A stretch of 64,000 nucleotides of DNA, taken from Candidatus Thioglobus autotrophicus (GTDB lineage: Bacteria; Pseudomonadota; Gammaproteobacteria; PS1; Pseudothioglobaceae). This document shows positions 18,750 through 27,082 of this stretch, piece by piece; position 1 is the stretch's first letter; each line of letters starts with the position of its first letter. A program made the position numbers and the translations under genes. The stretch lies in contig NZ_CP010552.1 of the NCBI RefSeq assembly GCF_001293165.1, forward strand, positions 992,001-1,056,000, given 5' to 3'. Below the pieces are notes generated by a model that saw only the letters and a list, made by a program, of their open reading frames with translations, made no database searches and was not told the origin of the DNA.

Positions 18750-19458
18750 GAGTAGTTTGAATTTTTATTAATAGTTTATCAGCAGGCAAGTAGCCAGGTA
18801 GATGTGTGCCATCAGCTAAGAAGATAGCAGGTGTGCCAGTAACCCCCAGTTGCTGGGAGATTGCTAACTGACCAGCGACCGGATTTTCACAAGCAGGCGT
18901 GTTGGCAATTGTGCCATGATTGTTGTAATCATCCATAGCTTGGTTTCGATCCTTTGAGCACCAAATTTTTTGCATTTTTCCTTGAGCTTTAGGGTGTAGT
19001 GAGGCCAGTGGTGAAGCTAGATATTTTACGGTAATGCCTAGCGCATTCATCTGTTCCATATTGTTGTGCAGGCGTTTGCAAAATGGGCAATCGACATCAG
19101 TAAAAACATGAATTTGGTATTTTTCATCAGCTGCTGTATAGATAATCTTATCGCTTTCGTTAATTGTGCCGAGAAGTGCTAGTTTTAAATTTTTGACTTG
19201 ATTACTTTTTCGAATTAGACTCCTGGTTGTGAGATCGACCACATCGCCTTGGATTAAATAGCGACCATCTTCAGAGATCAGCATTGAGTCAATTGGATTG
19301 TAAGTAATCACTTCATACACGCCTTTAAAAGGTGAGTGAGTAATATCTTTTTTGTCGATCTCACCAAAGAAGCGGCTTAAATGTTGAATAACCTCATCTT
19401 TTGTTGCAAATGCTGAGCCAGATAAGAGTGTGATAACTAAAAAAAGCGATTTAATCAT
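18739..19458 (-). CDS. dsbC: DsbC-type periplasmic thiol:disulfide interchange protein
   Basis: The 239-residue precursor has a signal peptide (MIKSLFLVITLLSGSAFA), an N-terminal dimerisation domain, and a thioredoxin-fold domain with the active site DVDCPFCKRLH (Cys124, Cys127). A further cysteine pair (in KIWCSK and PACENP) matches the structural disulfide of DsbC, and VTGTPAIFLADG carries the cis-proline. It isomerises wrong disulfides in the periplasm. The active site reads CPFC rather than the commoner CGYC, which may shift its redox potential. It is divergent from pepA. Confidence 0.88.
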   Translation of the reverse strand: MIKSLFLVITLLSGSAFATKDEVIQHLSRFFGEIDKKDITHSPFKGVYEVITYNPIDSMLISEDGRYLIQGDVVDLTTRSLIRKSNQVKNLKLALLGTINESDKIIYTAADEKYQIHVFTDVDCPFCKRLHNNMEQMNALGITVKYLASPLASLHPKAQGKMQKIWCSKDRNQAMDDYNNHGTIANTPACENPVAGQLAISQQLGVTGTPAIFLADGTHLPGYLPADKLLIKIQTTLGN

Positions 19459-19540
19459 GAGAAAAATATAAGGGAAAAATGAATAAATTTTACCTTTTTA
19501 GGTAGAATATCGGGATTATATTTTTTATTTAGGAAGTGAC

Positions 19541-20965
19541 GTGGAATTTTCATTAATTAATACACCTGTACAAAAATTTGACGGTGATATGGTGGTGGTT
19601 TTTGCCAACTCAGAAGCTACTTTTGGTGATGCTAATATTCAGCAACTTATTGAATTAAATCATTTTGAATCAAAATCAGGATCAACGTTATTATTAAACT
19701 TGGTTCAGGGTTTTAAAGCTAAGCAAGTTCTAGTGTTAGGCTTAGGAGAATTACCAAATAATGCCAAGAATTATATCAAAGCATTAACAGCAGCAAGCAG
19801 CATACTAAGTTCAACCAAGGCTAAAAGTACGATGATTGAGCAGGTTAACATTGAAGGTTTTGATGAAAACTGGAGGCACAGAGTTTCTGCCAGAGTTTTA
19901 AAAGATGCAGAATACGAAATTCAACAGGTGGGCGCACAAGAGCAAGTGACCAGCTTGGAAAATATTGCCATTCAATCTACACAAACGGATGCGCAGGCAA
20001 TGCTTCAGGGCGGCTCTATTGCGAGTGGTATGAAGCTCACGCGTCATCTAGGAGACCTACCCTCAAACATCTGTACGCCTACTTACTTGGCGCAGACAGC
20101 GCAAGATCTATCACAAGAATTTAATCTTGATTGCGAAGTATTAGATGAGGCTGAGATGTCAGTATTGGGTATGGGCTCTTTATTGTCCGTTTCTAAAGGT
20201 TCAATCGAACCCCCTAAATTGATTAGCCTGAGTTATAAAGGTGATGGCAATGCAAAGCCGATTGTGTTAGTGGGTAAGGGAGTGACTTTTGATAGTGGCG
20301 GCATTTCACTAAAACCGGGTGCTGGCATGGATGAGATGAAATATGACATGTGTGGTGCGGCTTCCGTATTAGGCACCATGCGTGCTATTGCAGAAATAAA
20401 GCCCAAGCTTAATTTAACCATTGTTGTGCCAGCGGTTGAAAACATGCCGGCACATAATGCTTCAAAACCTGGTGATGTAGTGACCAGTATGTCAGGACAA
20501 ACGATTGAAATTTTAAATACCGATGCAGAAGGACGCTTAATTTTGTGTGATGCGCTTACTTATGTGGAGAAGTTTAATCCAGAAGTGGTGATTGATACCG
20601 CAACCTTGACGGGTGCAGTAATTGTCGCCTTGGGCAAGCATCATTGTGGCCTTATGGCGAACGATCAAGACTTGGCGAATGATTTAATTTCTGCTGGCCA
20701 GCAATCTTTGGATACGGCGTGGCAGCTGCCACTTGATGATGAATACGATGAACTGCTTAAATCGAATTTTGCCGATATGGGTAATATTGGCGGACGTGAA
20801 GCGGGTACAGTAACAGCAGCCTGTTTCTTAGCAAGATACACCAAAGATTATCGTTGGGCTCATTTAGATATTGCGGGCACAGCTTGGGTTAGTGGTGCTA
20901 AGAAGGGCGCGACAGGCAGACCCGTACCTTTATTGACCCAATATATTTTAGATCAAGCCAAATAA
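19541..20965 (+). CDS. pepA: Leucyl aminopeptidase (cytosol aminopeptidase, M17)
   Basis: The 474-residue protein has the M17 catalytic domain with VGKGVTFDSGGISLKPG (metal ligands and catalytic Lys), MKYDMCGAASVLG and the family signature NTDAEGRL. It is a hexameric two-metal aminopeptidase of the cytoplasm. Translation begins at GTG 19541, preceded by an AGGAAG ribosome binding site. The small ppnP gene follows 9 bp downstream with its own AAGGAAAAG site. Confidence 0.96.
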   Translation: MEFSLINTPVQKFDGDMVVVFANSEATFGDANIQQLIELNHFESKSGSTLLLNLVQGFKAKQVLVLGLGELPNNAKNYIKALTAASSILSSTKAKSTMIEQVNIEGFDENWRHRVSARVLKDAEYEIQQVGAQEQVTSLENIAIQSTQTDAQAMLQGGSIASGMKLTRHLGDLPSNICTPTYLAQTAQDLSQEFNLDCEVLDEAEMSVLGMGSLLSVSKGSIEPPKLISLSYKGDGNAKPIVLVGKGVTFDSGGISLKPGAGMDEMKYDMCGAASVLGTMRAIAEIKPKLNLTIVVPAVENMPAHNASKPGDVVTSMSGQTIEILNTDAEGRLILCDALTYVEKFNPEVVIDTATLTGAVIVALGKHHCGLMANDQDLANDLISAGQQSLDTAWQLPLDDEYDELLKSNFADMGNIGGREAGTVTAACFLARYTKDYRWAHLDIAGTAWVSGAKKGATGRPVPLLTQYILDQAK

Positions 20966-20974
20966 GGAAAAGAT

Positions 20975-21286
20975 ATGTCAAGTTTTGAAAATGTAGAAGT
21001 TGTTAAAGCGGCCAATATTTATTTTGATGGCAAGGTAACGTCACGTGTTGTGGTATTTGCAGATGGCTCAAAAAAGACCCTAGGAATCATGATGCCGGGT
21101 GATTATGAGTTTGGTACTGATGATAACGAGCTGATGGAAATTCAAGCAGGCGAGATGGATGTATTATTACCTGGTGAGAGTGATTGGCAAGCTTTTGCGC
21201 AAGGCTCGTCTTTTGAGGTGCCTAAAAATTCAAACTTTAAGCTCAAGGTTAAAGAGGTGACAGATTACTGTTGCTCTTACTTTTAG
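20975..21286 (+). CDS. ppnP: Pyrimidine/purine nucleoside phosphorylase PpnP (YaiE, DUF1255)
   Basis: The 103-residue single-domain cupin has the family's [30 protein letters not shown] and [11 protein letters not shown] blocks. PpnP phosphorolyses a broad range of nucleosides to base and ribose-1-phosphate. It is full length. It follows pepA in a likely two-gene operon. Its stop overlaps by four bases the stop of the convergent MBL hydrolase gene, so the two transcripts have overlapping 3' ends. Confidence 0.93.
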   Translation: MSSFENVEVVKAANIYFDGKVTSRVVVFADGSKKTLGIMMPGDYEFGTDDNELMEIQAGEMDVLLPGESDWQAFAQGSSFEVPKNSNFKLKVKEVTDYCCSYF

Positions 21287-22227
21287 GCTGTTTTATCTAG
21301 CCAAACACCCAGACCCTGGGCGCAAATTTCTAAATCCCCTTTAAAGAGCTTAATTTGCTGGGATTCATCAAGTGTGACGCCGTGTTTGCTGGCAATTTCT
21401 AGTAAATAATCAAGCAAAGCCTTTTTAATCACCTGGTGACGATTAGGCTGATCTGCTGATTTTTTAGCAATTTTAACAAAGCCATTGATGTGCTGTATGA
21501 GCATATCAGCTGATTTTTTGGTAAATTCTATTTGGTTGAAATGGGTTAAATAAGCCATTTTTGGTTGCAACGTCATGAGGTGATTAACGGTATTAATCCA
21601 GGCTTCAGGGTCAAATTGTACGGGTGTTGTAGGCGGGAAAATTAATACACCTTGTTCAGTGTCAAATTCACGATAACTCACACCTAGCGTGTCACCCGAA
21701 AAAATACCTTGTGATAGTTCGTCCCAAATACACAGATGGTGCCTGGCGTGTCCAGGCGTGTCAATAAATTTTAATAGTCTTCCACCCAGATCAAGGCTAT
21801 CACCATCTTTGGCAATGATGACTTTATCAGCTGCAATAGGAATCAAATCACCTAAAAATTGTTTGAAAAATAGCTCTCCATACACACCAATGACACCGGC
21901 ACGCAGTTTTGAGGGGTCAATTAAATGTTGTGCACCGCGCTCATGAACATATACCTTGGCATTGGGTAGGTGTCTAATTAGCTCACCTGCACCACCCGCA
22001 TGATCTAGGTGAATGTGGGTGAGGATAATACAGTCAACTGTATCAGTGCTGATATTTTTTTCTTTAAGGGTTGCGAGTAGTGCCGGTACTGATAAGTGAC
22101 AGCCAGTATCGACAAATGCAGCTCGACCATTGTGCTCAATTAAATAGGCCGCCACAAAATCTTGGCGCATATGCTCAGTATCAATACAAGTGATATTGAA
22201 GTCGAGTTGGTGATAAATAGGTTTCAT
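21283..22227 (-). CDS. MBL-fold metallo-hydrolase
   Basis: The 314-residue protein has the metallo-beta-lactamase metal site [10 protein letters not shown] (His71, His73, Asp75, His76), with later ligands in DTPGHARHH and FSGDTLG. It resembles glyoxalase II-like hydrolases of unassigned substrate. The last 100 residues form a helical extension that may shape the active site. There is no signal peptide. A strong terminator lies only about 20 bp before its start, so its promoter must be very short or expression depends on read-through from the DUF302 gene. Confidence 0.8.
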   Translation of the reverse strand: MKPIYHQLDFNITCIDTEHMRQDFVAAYLIEHNGRAAFVDTGCHLSVPALLATLKEKNISTDTVDCIILTHIHLDHAGGAGELIRHLPNAKVYVHERGAQHLIDPSKLRAGVIGVYGELFFKQFLGDLIPIAADKVIIAKDGDSLDLGGRLLKFIDTPGHARHHLCIWDELSQGIFSGDTLGVSYREFDTEQGVLIFPPTTPVQFDPEAWINTVNHLMTLQPKMAYLTHFNQIEFTKKSADMLIQHINGFVKIAKKSADQPNRHQVIKKALLDYLLEIASKHGVTLDESQQIKLFKGDLEICAQGLGVWLDKTA

Positions 22228-22246
22228 AAGCTTATTTTAGAGCAAA

Positions 22247-22272
22247 AAAAACCGCCCAATTGGGCGGTTTTT
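22247..22272 (-). terminator. Intrinsic terminator after the DUF302 gene
   Basis: A perfect palindrome with arms AAAAACCGCCCAA (22247-22259) and its complement (22260-22272) is flanked by an A tract that reads as a T run on the minus strand. Confidence 0.88.
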
Positions 22273-22290
22273 AACTGATTCAACTACAGC

Positions 22291-22911
22291 TTAGAAGTCT
22301 CCTTCTGCGCCACCATCTTGAATCGCTGTAATGACACGCTTAACCTCTAATGCTTTTTCAAGTAAGTAGTCTGGTAATGGTGCACCACCGTAAATCATAG
22401 CGTTCATGTCTAATGTGTACAACCATCTCTGGCCTTCTTTATCTTCAATAAGTGCTAAACGACAAGGCAAGTAAGCTGAGAACGCATCTGAATGATCAAC
22501 CATAGTCATTGCGGTACGTGGAGAGCAATATTGGTAGATTTTTAAGAAACGCTGCTTTTCACCTGTTTGCAATTCAACCATTTCAGATAATGGTAGCATG
22601 CCAACTGAGCGAATTCCTTCAGCCGTTGCGATACTTTCCATTGCCTCTTCAACATCGCTGTTTGACACATCGTCAGCCACTTTAACACGCACAATAGAAG
22701 CCATGGTGATATCGCCTGTATCTAATAATGTATTAGTCATTGGCATATATACCTTAGACATAGAATCTGGGTGCAGCTTTGGTGAAACCATTTCGCTAAT
22801 AACTTTGCCAGTTACGCCATCGTACTTCATTTGTAGTGACACACCGTAATAAACAGCAATGGCGCCAATAACAATTAACACCCATTTAACCAAACTAATA
22901 ATTCCACCCAT
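22291..22911 (-). CDS. DUF302 domain protein with an N-terminal membrane anchor
   Basis: The 206-residue protein has one N-terminal transmembrane helix (about residues 5-24) and a DUF302 domain toward the C-terminus, including YQYCSPRTAMTMVDHSDAF and LPCRLALIED. DUF302 proteins are common in sulfur-oxidising bacteria but have no established activity. Two cysteines (in YQYC and LPCR) are of interest for thiol or redox chemistry, as inference. An AGGAGA ribosome binding site precedes the start. It is separated from the upstream CBS gene by 84 bp and has its own terminator. Confidence 0.75.
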   Translation of the reverse strand: MGGIISLVKWVLIVIGAIAVYYGVSLQMKYDGVTGKVISEMVSPKLHPDSMSKVYMPMTNTLLDTGDITMASIVRVKVADDVSNSDVEEAMESIATAEGIRSVGMLPLSEMVELQTGEKQRFLKIYQYCSPRTAMTMVDHSDAFSAYLPCRLALIEDKEGQRWLYTLDMNAMIYGGAPLPDYLLEKALEVKRVITAIQDGGAEGDF

Positions 22912-22995
22912 TCTTATCTCCTTTTTGTATTTTTAAGTTTAATATGAATTACAGATTTTAGCACTATCGTTAACCATAATGGTGAAAATATATCA

Positions 22996-23409
22996 TTATG
23001 CAATTCTTAGCCCGTTAAAAACAATACTGGTTAAGCTGATAACGCCAACTACTTTGCCATTGTCTAGTACAGGACACCTGGATAAATTAAAATGAGTAAG
23101 TAGTTCAGCGCAGTAGCGAATATCCATATCAGGATGAACCGACATGGCTGGCTTATTCATAATTTCGTAGATATTGACTCGGTCAAGTGCACGATCTTTA
23201 GCAATAACTTTTGAAGCAATATCTGCAATTAAAACAACGCCATATTCATCATGGTCATGTGATTTTTCTACTAAAAGCACTTTTGTTTTTTTGTATTTCA
23301 TGTCAGCAAGCGCTTGTTCTACAGTAGTTTTTCCATCAACAATATCAACCTGTGGCCACATGACATCTTTGACAAAAGTAGGTGTTTTTCTTTGTGTATT
23401 AGTACTCAT
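22996..23409 (-). CDS. CBS-domain protein
   Basis: The 137-residue protein consists almost entirely of a CBS pair (Bateman module): the first repeat runs from VKDVMWPQVDIVDGKTTVEQ to about residue 80, the second from MNKPAMSVHPDMDIRYCAEL to the end. CBS pairs bind adenosine nucleotides and regulate attached or partner proteins. Here it is free-standing and its ATG overlaps the stop of the PII-like gene by one base. This is the last gene of the DUF1538-DUF1538-PII-like-CBS unit, so a regulatory role on the transporter is likely but inferred. Confidence 0.85.
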   Translation of the reverse strand: MSTNTQRKTPTFVKDVMWPQVDIVDGKTTVEQALADMKYKKTKVLLVEKSHDHDEYGVVLIADIASKVIAKDRALDRVNIYEIMNKPAMSVHPDMDIRYCAELLTHFNLSRCPVLDNGKVVGVISLTSIVFNGLRIA

Positions 23410-23759
23410 TATATTTTCTCCTCTACGGTGTGTTCTAGTGCTTGAATTTGATGCATAACACCCATGGCGTCTTCTACATCTATTTGGAAAGCGATACCCT
23501 CTTGTGAATTTTCCTCAAAACTACCTGCTTGAGCAATACTTTCTAAGATTTCTCTTGCTAAGTGCTGTTCTACAAGTAAGAGTAATACATCTCTAGGGGT
23601 TTCCAAGCTTAATCCTAAAAATGTTTTGGTGTGCTCAAGACCTTCTCCTCGAGCTTGAGAGATGATGGTGGATCCTGTGGCGCCTTTTTCTCTAGCAGCC
23701 TCAAGAATTTTGTCGGTTTTGTCGCTATCAACAAAAGCGATAATCAATTTAAAATGCAT
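23409..23759 (-). CDS. PII-like nitrogen-regulator superfamily protein
   Basis: The 116-residue protein has the ferredoxin-like PII pattern: MHFKLIIAFVDSDKTDKILEA at the N-terminus, a segment GATGSTIISQARGEGLEH where PII proteins carry the start of the T-loop, and LLLLVEQHLAREILESIAQAG. The modified tyrosine of classical GlnB/GlnK is not seen. PII-like proteins sense adenine nucleotides and small signals and often control a neighbouring transporter. It lies 11 bp after the second DUF1538 gene and overlaps the CBS gene by one base. Confidence 0.8.
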   Translation of the reverse strand: MHFKLIIAFVDSDKTDKILEAAREKGATGSTIISQARGEGLEHTKTFLGLSLETPRDVLLLLVEQHLAREILESIAQAGSFEENSQEGIAFQIDVEDAMGVMHQIQALEHTVEEKI

Positions 23760-23770
23760 AATGCCTCCTG

Positions 23771-24517
23771 TTATTGATTGGGTTTGTCATGGTTGGAAAG
23801 ATGAATAATTTGTACATAAGCCAGTACACTCATAATGGGAAAGAGTGAAGCGAAGGCAATCAAGCCAAAGCCGTCTGTGAGTGGATTTCGCCCATCAATA
23901 GCACTGGAAAGGCCGAGTCCTAAAGCGGCAATAATGGGTACGGTTACAATGGAGGTGGTTACCCCACCTGCATCATAAGCGAGTGCAACAATACTTTTGG
24001 GCGAAAAATAAGTTTGAATCAGGACTAATATATAGCCACTAATAATAAAATAATGCAGGGGTAATCCGGTCACAATTCTAAAGCTTCCCAGTGCAATACC
24101 AATCGCCACGCCAATCGCCACTGTAATTCGTAACGCCTTAACTTTGATAAAACCACCCGATACCTGGTTAGCTTTAATTGCTACCGCTAATAGTGAAGGC
24201 TCAGCAATGGTGGTGGCAAAGCCAATACACCCTGCAAAAATATAAACCCAATAATAGCCGTACCAATCTAGCGGGTTGCTGACTAAATCGCTTGATGTAA
24301 GCTGTTTTGCCATGATTTTCCCGAGTGGGAATAGGGCTTTTTCAAGGCCAATGATTAAAAAAGTAAGGCCTAGCCAAACTAAGATAAACCCAACAATAAT
24401 GCGTTTTAAATGTGGGATTTTTTGCTTAAGTATGCCTACTTGGAAAATAAACAAAATAGCGATAATGGGTACAACCGCCCAAAACGTTTCAACAAAATGG
24501 TGTGTGAATGACATCAT
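23771..24517 (-). CDS. DUF1538 membrane protein, second subunit
   Basis: The 248-residue integral membrane protein has about six hydrophobic segments and the DUF1538 hallmarks GCIGFATTIAEPSLLAVAIK and LAYDAGGVTTSIVTVPIIAA, followed by GRNPLTDGFGLIAFASLFPI. It is a paralogue of the neighbouring upstream gene. From memory, a DUF1538 pair from Halomonas (UmpAB) was reported as a two-component cation/proton antiporter; whether that activity applies here is not shown. Its start overlaps the stop of its partner by four bases, implying balanced production of the two subunits. Confidence 0.85.
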   Translation of the reverse strand: MMSFTHHFVETFWAVVPIIAILFIFQVGILKQKIPHLKRIIVGFILVWLGLTFLIIGLEKALFPLGKIMAKQLTSSDLVSNPLDWYGYYWVYIFAGCIGFATTIAEPSLLAVAIKANQVSGGFIKVKALRITVAIGVAIGIALGSFRIVTGLPLHYFIISGYILVLIQTYFSPKSIVALAYDAGGVTTSIVTVPIIAALGLGLSSAIDGRNPLTDGFGLIAFASLFPIMSVLAYVQIIHLSNHDKPNQ

Positions 24518-25245
24518 TGAAAAATACCAAATATCATAATTGCGACAATGGGCAGTAATGAGGCGATGGCAATCATACCAAAGCCGTCAATAAGAGGGTT
24601 TCTAGCACGAATACTGCTACTAAGTCCAACGCCCAATGCGGTTAACAAAGGGACGGTAATTGGCCCCGTGGTCACACCACCTGCATCATAAGCAATGCCA
24701 ATAATAAAGTCAGGTGCCAACAGTGTACCCACCATAACTAACAGATAGCCGCCGATAATCAAATATTGAATGGCCCAGCCTTTAAGGATTTTAATCACAC
24801 CAATCACCACTGAAATCCCAACTGCAATGGCTACAGTGTAACGCAGGGTTTGAGCATACTGATTCAGCTCAGCATCTGAAGTAATAATACCGCCAAATTG
24901 GGCTACTTTCGCCGCTTCATTGGCCATCACAATGAGATCAGGCTCGGCAATTGTAGCGCCAAATCCTAGTGCAAAAGAAAAGACAAGTAGCCAGGCAATA
25001 GAGCCTTTTTTTACAAAAGAGAAGGCTAAGACTTCGCCAATGGGAAACAAGCCCAGCTTTAATCCATGCATAAACAGAGTAAGGCCAATCAGTACAAAAC
25101 CCGTACCTATGACAATATTGTCCATATTGGGGATGGATTGTTGCAATACCACAATCTGAAAAAAAGCGATAACTAACACAATTGGCGCTAAATCTTTGGA
25201 ACTGTCGACTAGATTTTTAGCAAATTGATAAAGTGTTTTCTTCAT
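24514..25245 (-). CDS. DUF1538 membrane protein, first subunit
   Basis: The 243-residue integral membrane protein carries the DUF1538 motifs LGFGATIAEPDLIVMANEAA and IAYDAGGVTTGPITVPLLTA, then ARNPLIDGFGMIAIASLLP. The AEP and YDAGG motifs are shared with the adjacent paralogue. It is the first gene of the four-gene unit and is divergent from pabC-mltG, with about 40 bp between the two start codons. The conserved acidic residues inside predicted membrane segments fit ion transport, which is inference. Confidence 0.85.
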   Translation of the reverse strand: MKKTLYQFAKNLVDSSKDLAPIVLVIAFFQIVVLQQSIPNMDNIVIGTGFVLIGLTLFMHGLKLGLFPIGEVLAFSFVKKGSIAWLLVFSFALGFGATIAEPDLIVMANEAAKVAQFGGIITSDAELNQYAQTLRYTVAIAVGISVVIGVIKILKGWAIQYLIIGGYLLVMVGTLLAPDFIIGIAYDAGGVTTGPITVPLLTALGVGLSSSIRARNPLIDGFGMIAIASLLPIVAIMIFGIFQ

Positions 25246-25272
25246 AAGTGTTCTTTTATAGGTGCACTGAAT

Positions 25273-25286
25273 TATAATACTTGCTC
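25273..25286 (+). promoter_or_regulatory. Consensus -10 box immediately before the pabC-mltG start
   Basis: TATAAT (25273-25278) ends 8 nt before the ATG at 25287. Transcription would start at or next to the ATG, and no Shine-Dalgarno sequence is present, so the message is probably leaderless. The -35 region (TTCTTT at 25251-25256) is weak. Confidence 0.5.
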
Positions 25287-27077
25287 ATGAGTCATATCAT
25301 CTTAATTAATGGAAAAAAACAAACCAAATTGAGTGTGTTTAATCGCTTAGTTCAGTTTGGCGATGGTTTGTTTGAAACCTGTTTAATAGTCGATCAAAAA
25401 TTACTTTTGGCTGAGGCGCACTTTCAGCGATTAGAAAAGGGCGCAAAACGCTTAAAAATAGCGCCAGTGTCGCGTTCAATCTGGATTAAGGAAATTTCCA
25501 GAGCGGTCGTTATGGCTAAGTTAGATCGAGCCGTGGTTAAAATTATACTCTCTCGTGGTGAAACCTCTAGGGGTTATGGATATGATAAATCCATCACTCC
25601 AACACGCATCATCATCGTCTCCAAAGTGCCTGATTTGCCAAACGACTACAGCTTAAGTTTGTGTGATAGTGGCTACGCAACCAATCAGCTATTATCTGAA
25701 ATTAAGCACTGCAATCGTTTGGAACAAATTCTGGCACGCACGCACCTTAAAACCCAAGAGTGCATTATGCTTGACCCACAGGCACAAGTCATTTCCGCTA
25801 CTCAAGGTAATATCTTTGCCTTTAAAAATGGTGTCCTATTAACACCTGGGTTGAGTGAGTGCGGCATTGAAGGCACAAGAAGGCAAATGATTATTGAGTT
25901 GGCTAGAGGGCTCGGAATATCGGTAGAGATTTGTCGTTTGAGTGTGGCAGAGTTGCTAGCCTGTGATGAGATATTTATCAGTAATAGTGTCATGGGAATT
26001 AAACCGGTTAGACAGATTAATGAGCAAAAATATTCACAGCATCAATTGACCACTCAATTGCAAAATACTTTAAATGAATATTTACTGAAGCGTGAAAATT
26101 TCACTTTATTAAAGCCAAAAAAAAGCTCTTTAAAAGGTTGGTTGGTGCTAGCTTTGGGTCTGTTTGTGGCTTGGTCGCTGTGGGCAAATAAAATCAACAC
26201 AGTTGAGTCGACGGTTTATCAAGTGCCACAAGGGGCAACTATTTATTCAACAGCTGACAGTCTCAAGCGCCACGGTTTGGTCAATTCGGCTCAGTTTGTG
26301 GTGTGGGCTGCAAAAGCGCTTGGCGTAGGCAATTCGCTAAAATCGGGCTATTATGATGTGGGTACAAACACCAGTGTTTTAAGTCTACTTGATGATTTTT
26401 CCAACGCTCGTGTTGCCACTCGAACAGTAACTTTAGTTGAAGGCCAAACTGTGCAAGAATATTATCAGTTGCTCAGTCAATCTCCTAGTCTAGCCTCATC
26501 ACGTTCTTTTGCACAAGTTTTGCAACAATCTGGTGCTAAAGCACCGTATGACGGTAAATTTTGGCCAGATACTTATCGGGTTAATTATGCAGATAGCGTA
26601 CTGAGTGTATTTAACAGGTCACATGTATTATTACAAGAAAAGCTATCCGAAGCTTGGAAAAATAGAGCAAAAGACCTGCCTTTGGAAAATGCCAATCAAG
26701 CATTGGTATTAGCCTCGTTGATTGAAAGAGAAACGGCAAACAATGCTGAAAAATCTCAAATTTCTGGCGTGTTTATCAATCGTTTGAAAAAAAATATGCG
26801 CCTGCAAACCGACCCAACGGTTGTATATGCTTTGGGTGATGCTTATCAAGGGAAGCTGAGTAAGCAAGATTTATGGTTTAAAAGCCCGTACAATACTTAT
26901 CGACACAAAGGCTTGCCACCGGGTCCAATTGGCTCAGTTGGCCAAGAATCTTTAAATGCAGCCATGCATCCTTTACAAACTGATGATGTGTATTTTGTGG
27001 CCAAAAAAGACGGTACTCACGCCTTTGCAAAAACTTACAAACAACATCTTCTTAATATCAAGAAGTATCTAAAATAA
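25287..27077 (+). CDS. pabC-mltG: Fused aminodeoxychorismate lyase (PabC) and endolytic murein transglycosylase (MltG)
   Basis: The 596-residue protein is a fusion. Residues 1 to about 265 are a class IV aminotransferase-fold PabC, with FGDGLFETCLI near the start, the PLP lysine in SEIKHCNRLEQ (about Lys140) and the ATQGNIFA motif. PabC makes 4-aminobenzoate for folate. A single transmembrane helix follows (about 284-299), then a complete MltG (YceG) domain with IERETANNAEKSQ (catalytic Glu), RLQTDPTVVYALG and SPYNTYRHKGLPPGPIG. MltG cleaves nascent glycan strands in the periplasm. In Escherichia coli pabC-mltG-tmk-holB are consecutive separate genes; here the first two share one frame. A TTG six bases upstream is a less likely start. 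Confidence 0.9.
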   Translation: MSHIILINGKKQTKLSVFNRLVQFGDGLFETCLIVDQKLLLAEAHFQRLEKGAKRLKIAPVSRSIWIKEISRAVVMAKLDRAVVKIILSRGETSRGYGYDKSITPTRIIIVSKVPDLPNDYSLSLCDSGYATNQLLSEIKHCNRLEQILARTHLKTQECIMLDPQAQVISATQGNIFAFKNGVLLTPGLSECGIEGTRRQMIIELARGLGISVEICRLSVAELLACDEIFISNSVMGIKPVRQINEQKYSQHQLTTQLQNTLNEYLLKRENFTLLKPKKSSLKGWLVLALGLFVAWSLWANKINTVESTVYQVPQGATIYSTADSLKRHGLVNSAQFVVWAAKALGVGNSLKSGYYDVGTNTSVLSLLDDFSNARVATRTVTLVEGQTVQEYYQLLSQSPSLASSRSFAQVLQQSGAKAPYDGKFWPDTYRVNYADSVLSVFNRSHVLLQEKLSEAWKNRAKDLPLENANQALVLASLIERETANNAEKSQISGVFINRLKKNMRLQTDPTVVYALGDAYQGKLSKQDLWFKSPYNTYRHKGLPPGPIGSVGQESLNAAMHPLQTDDVYFVAKKDGTHAFAKTYKQHLLNIKKYLK

Positions 27078-27082
27078 AACCT

